DNA from: Formicarius rufipectus
Lineage: Eukaryota; Chordata; Aves; Passeriformes; Formicariidae
Assembly: GCA_013399695.1 (NCBI GenBank)
Contig: VXAU01002436.1
Location: 324,684 to 388,683 of the forward strand
Direction: 5' to 3'
DNA length: 64,000 bases
Positions within the stretch are counted from its first letter, which is position 1. Every line of letters begins with the position of its first letter. The position numbers were made by a program, and so were the translations under genes. This document shows positions 62,101 through 64,000 of the stretch, in pieces. Below the pieces are notes generated by a model. That model saw only the letters and a program-made list of their open reading frames with translations, was not told the DNA's origin and ran no database searches.

Positions 62101-64000
62101 CAAATCAACACACTCATGTTCTATGCAAGTCACCTCTATCTTGTTCAACTTCTACAACAAAGAAGGCTGAAAGTAATTCTTTTAGACTATTCTAAGCCAA
62201 CATCCTAAGCTAATTCATGCTCCCTGATTTCTCACCTTAAGTGTTAAACATTAAGCCCATTCCAGGTAATTCACTCAAGTTCCCAAGAAGAGAATTGCTG
62301 AACTTCAGTCAGCTCTCCCCTGGCTCTGTATCTCATCTATTAGCACAGAACAGGCATCCTGTTGCCTTCCTCTCGATTTCCTGGCACCTGGAATCTGCAT
62401 CACAGGACAGAATTCCTTAACTGATAAGAAGGGAGGAAGAGGGGTGCAAGAGGGGCTAATCCTGCTAAATGGTGATCCAACCACTGAGAATGGCAGGTAT
62501 TTACTGTCAGGGAAAAAACTGTTGTCAACGAGGTTACTTAACCCACAGGGCTACCCAGCCCTCCTCAGGATAGGCAACACCTCTGAACTTTGTGACCGTC
62601 AGGAAATTTCACACACAGACATAACTCCCTTTCCTCAATCCCTGGAAAACAGCACTGGAAACCAGGACTGGTTCTGCTAAGTAAAGTCAGTGTGTCCTAC
62701 AAACTCTGGTTTCAGTTAATTCATCATCAATCTCCCTTCATCCTGCCTCTTACACATCACGATTCTTACATCAATCTATGTCCTTCTACCTCAAGTAATA
62801 ATTTTCAAGGGGGCAGAATGTCAAATTCTTCACCAGATCCAGACAAATTAGTTCCAGTGTATTTCCTTTTTACCAAGAAAATCAGTTATGTTATCAAAAA
62901 AGACATTCATCTGACACAATCCATCTCTGACAGAAATACAGAATGCTGTTTGTGTGCTGTTTTCCAGTCACCTTCATCTTCTCCACACACTTTTCTCCAC
63001 ACCATCATCCCCAAGTAAAGCTTTAGAAGTCAAATCAAGAGGTTGGTAAAATGCCCAGATGGCCTTTTTTACCCCTTTCTGAGCCTGGATGTGAACAGAG
63101 AAACCAAACTGCTACTCCAGCACAGCAATCCACTGTGCTGGGAACAGCTTTAATTGCCCGTTCCACACAGAGTGTGATGAAAGTCTTTGCTGTTTACAAA
63201 AGAACTGGCAGAATCAACACTACAGCCAATACCTTCCCACTCAAACTTTTACTGCCACTCCTTAACAGAGGTGTTCTGTTCCTACATTTTACATTTCAGC
63301 AAACAGGTATGCATTAACAGCAGTAACCAGGTTTTTTTTCCTTTGACCAACTTAAAGTATAGAAACCAGCTCTTCTGTCACATTTCCTCTGAATCAGATG
63401 AAAAAAATGAGTTGTTTTCTGGAGGAAGTAGAAGTTTTTTGAATTGCACCAAAAATCCTCAACCTAATCTGTGAGCATTATTATTAGGCTCACCCACCCA
63501 GTTCCTCTCACCACAAATGTATTTATTGGACTGAATCTTAAATCAGAGCATACACTTACAGAAAACAGTTCTTCAACAAACAGCCTGTGATCTAATAAAT
63601 AATGAATGGACTCCAACAGGACTAATCTTGAAGTGAATGCAGAAATGAAATGGTGCTTCAGTCTACCAACTATTTCTTGTTCAACCTTTAAATCACTGAA
63701 CCTGTCCCGCTAATTCACCTCGCTAATTAACTCCAGAATGGGGTCGTAGGGGAATGGGACAAATATCCAACCAAACCCTGCCTCAGGTGCTGTTTCAGAG
63801 ACACTACTCACCTGTTAAAAGTGCATCCCTAACAGAGAGAAGCACAGCACAGGCATGCACAAGCTGATTTCCTCACCAAGGAGTTTAAATAGCAATACAA
63901 AGAGCTTTGATACCATAATTAACTAATCTATCTAACTCAGAATGGTTATCTGTAACAGACTTTCCTAAGCCTTATACCAATCATTCTTCTTGCAGCTCTG
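59122..64000 (-). other. USP22 intron 2 (partial, runs off the right edge)
   Basis: It ends with TTTTGCAG before exon 3. At least 4.9 kb of AT-rich sequence with an A14 run near 59280-59293 and a G8 run near 59879-59886. I looked for exon 2 (the CFVWSGTAEARKRKAKSC block and its CxxC zinc ligands) and did not find it, so it lies to the right. Confidence 0.85.

Noticed and set aside
59122..64000. Search for USP22 exon 2 and a promoter
   Set aside because: No frame carries the expected zinc-finger start and there is no CpG-rich region, so the 5' end is outside the window.
1..64000. CRISPR arrays, bacterial defence systems, tRNA/rRNA genes, intact viral genes
   Set aside because: There are no regularly spaced repeats, no dense unspliced coding, no recognisable RNA-gene motifs and no retroviral gag/pol frames. 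The DNA reads as a vertebrate gene with introns.

Overview
The window is vertebrate, almost certainly avian, nuclear DNA. The evidence is one long intron-rich gene, repeats limited to short 3'-end pieces of the CR1 LINE (the dominant bird retrotransposon), and one solo LTR of the avian ERVL type. I saw no mammalian SINEs and no operon-like gene packing. A passerine is plausible from the LTR termini, but I cannot prove it from this sequence alone.

The one gene I can support is USP22, the ubiquitin-specific protease of the SAGA deubiquitinase module. It lies on the minus strand. Eleven coding exons were assembled by hand from GT-AG boundaries with matching phase. They run from 59121 down to the stop codon at 7709-7711 and give 423 codons, colinear with residues 103-525 of the human protein without an insertion or deletion. 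If the usual 13-exon structure holds, these are exons 3-13. Exons 1-2, with the start codon and the first part of the zinc finger, lie beyond the right edge (position above 64000). Catalytic Cys185 (exon 5), His479 and Asp495 (exon 12) and the CxxC pairs of the fingers subdomain are all present. The 3' UTR continues below 7709 to overlapping ATTAAA/AATAAA signals at 7157-7166.

Layout: 1-7139 is intergenic or very distal 3' sequence. It holds a pyrimidine-rich tract (about 2340-3160), a long antisense CR1 piece (3161-3650), a CpG-rich promoter-like region (about 4720-5760) with a weak candidate small secreted-protein ORF on the minus strand, and a second CR1 piece. 7140-59121 is the USP22 3' UTR, exons and introns; intron 4 alone spans 21 kb. 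59122-64000 is part of intron 2. The introns hold four CR1 3' ends, an intact solo LTR with a perfect 5-bp target duplication, and simple repeats.

I found no CRISPR array, bacterial system, tRNA or rRNA gene, nested gene or intact retroviral gene. The observations most worth testing are about USP22 RNA processing: a (GU)7 tract at the 3' splice site of a short in-frame exon, a weak 5' splice site after exon 3, and inverted CR1 copies flanking exons 8-12.
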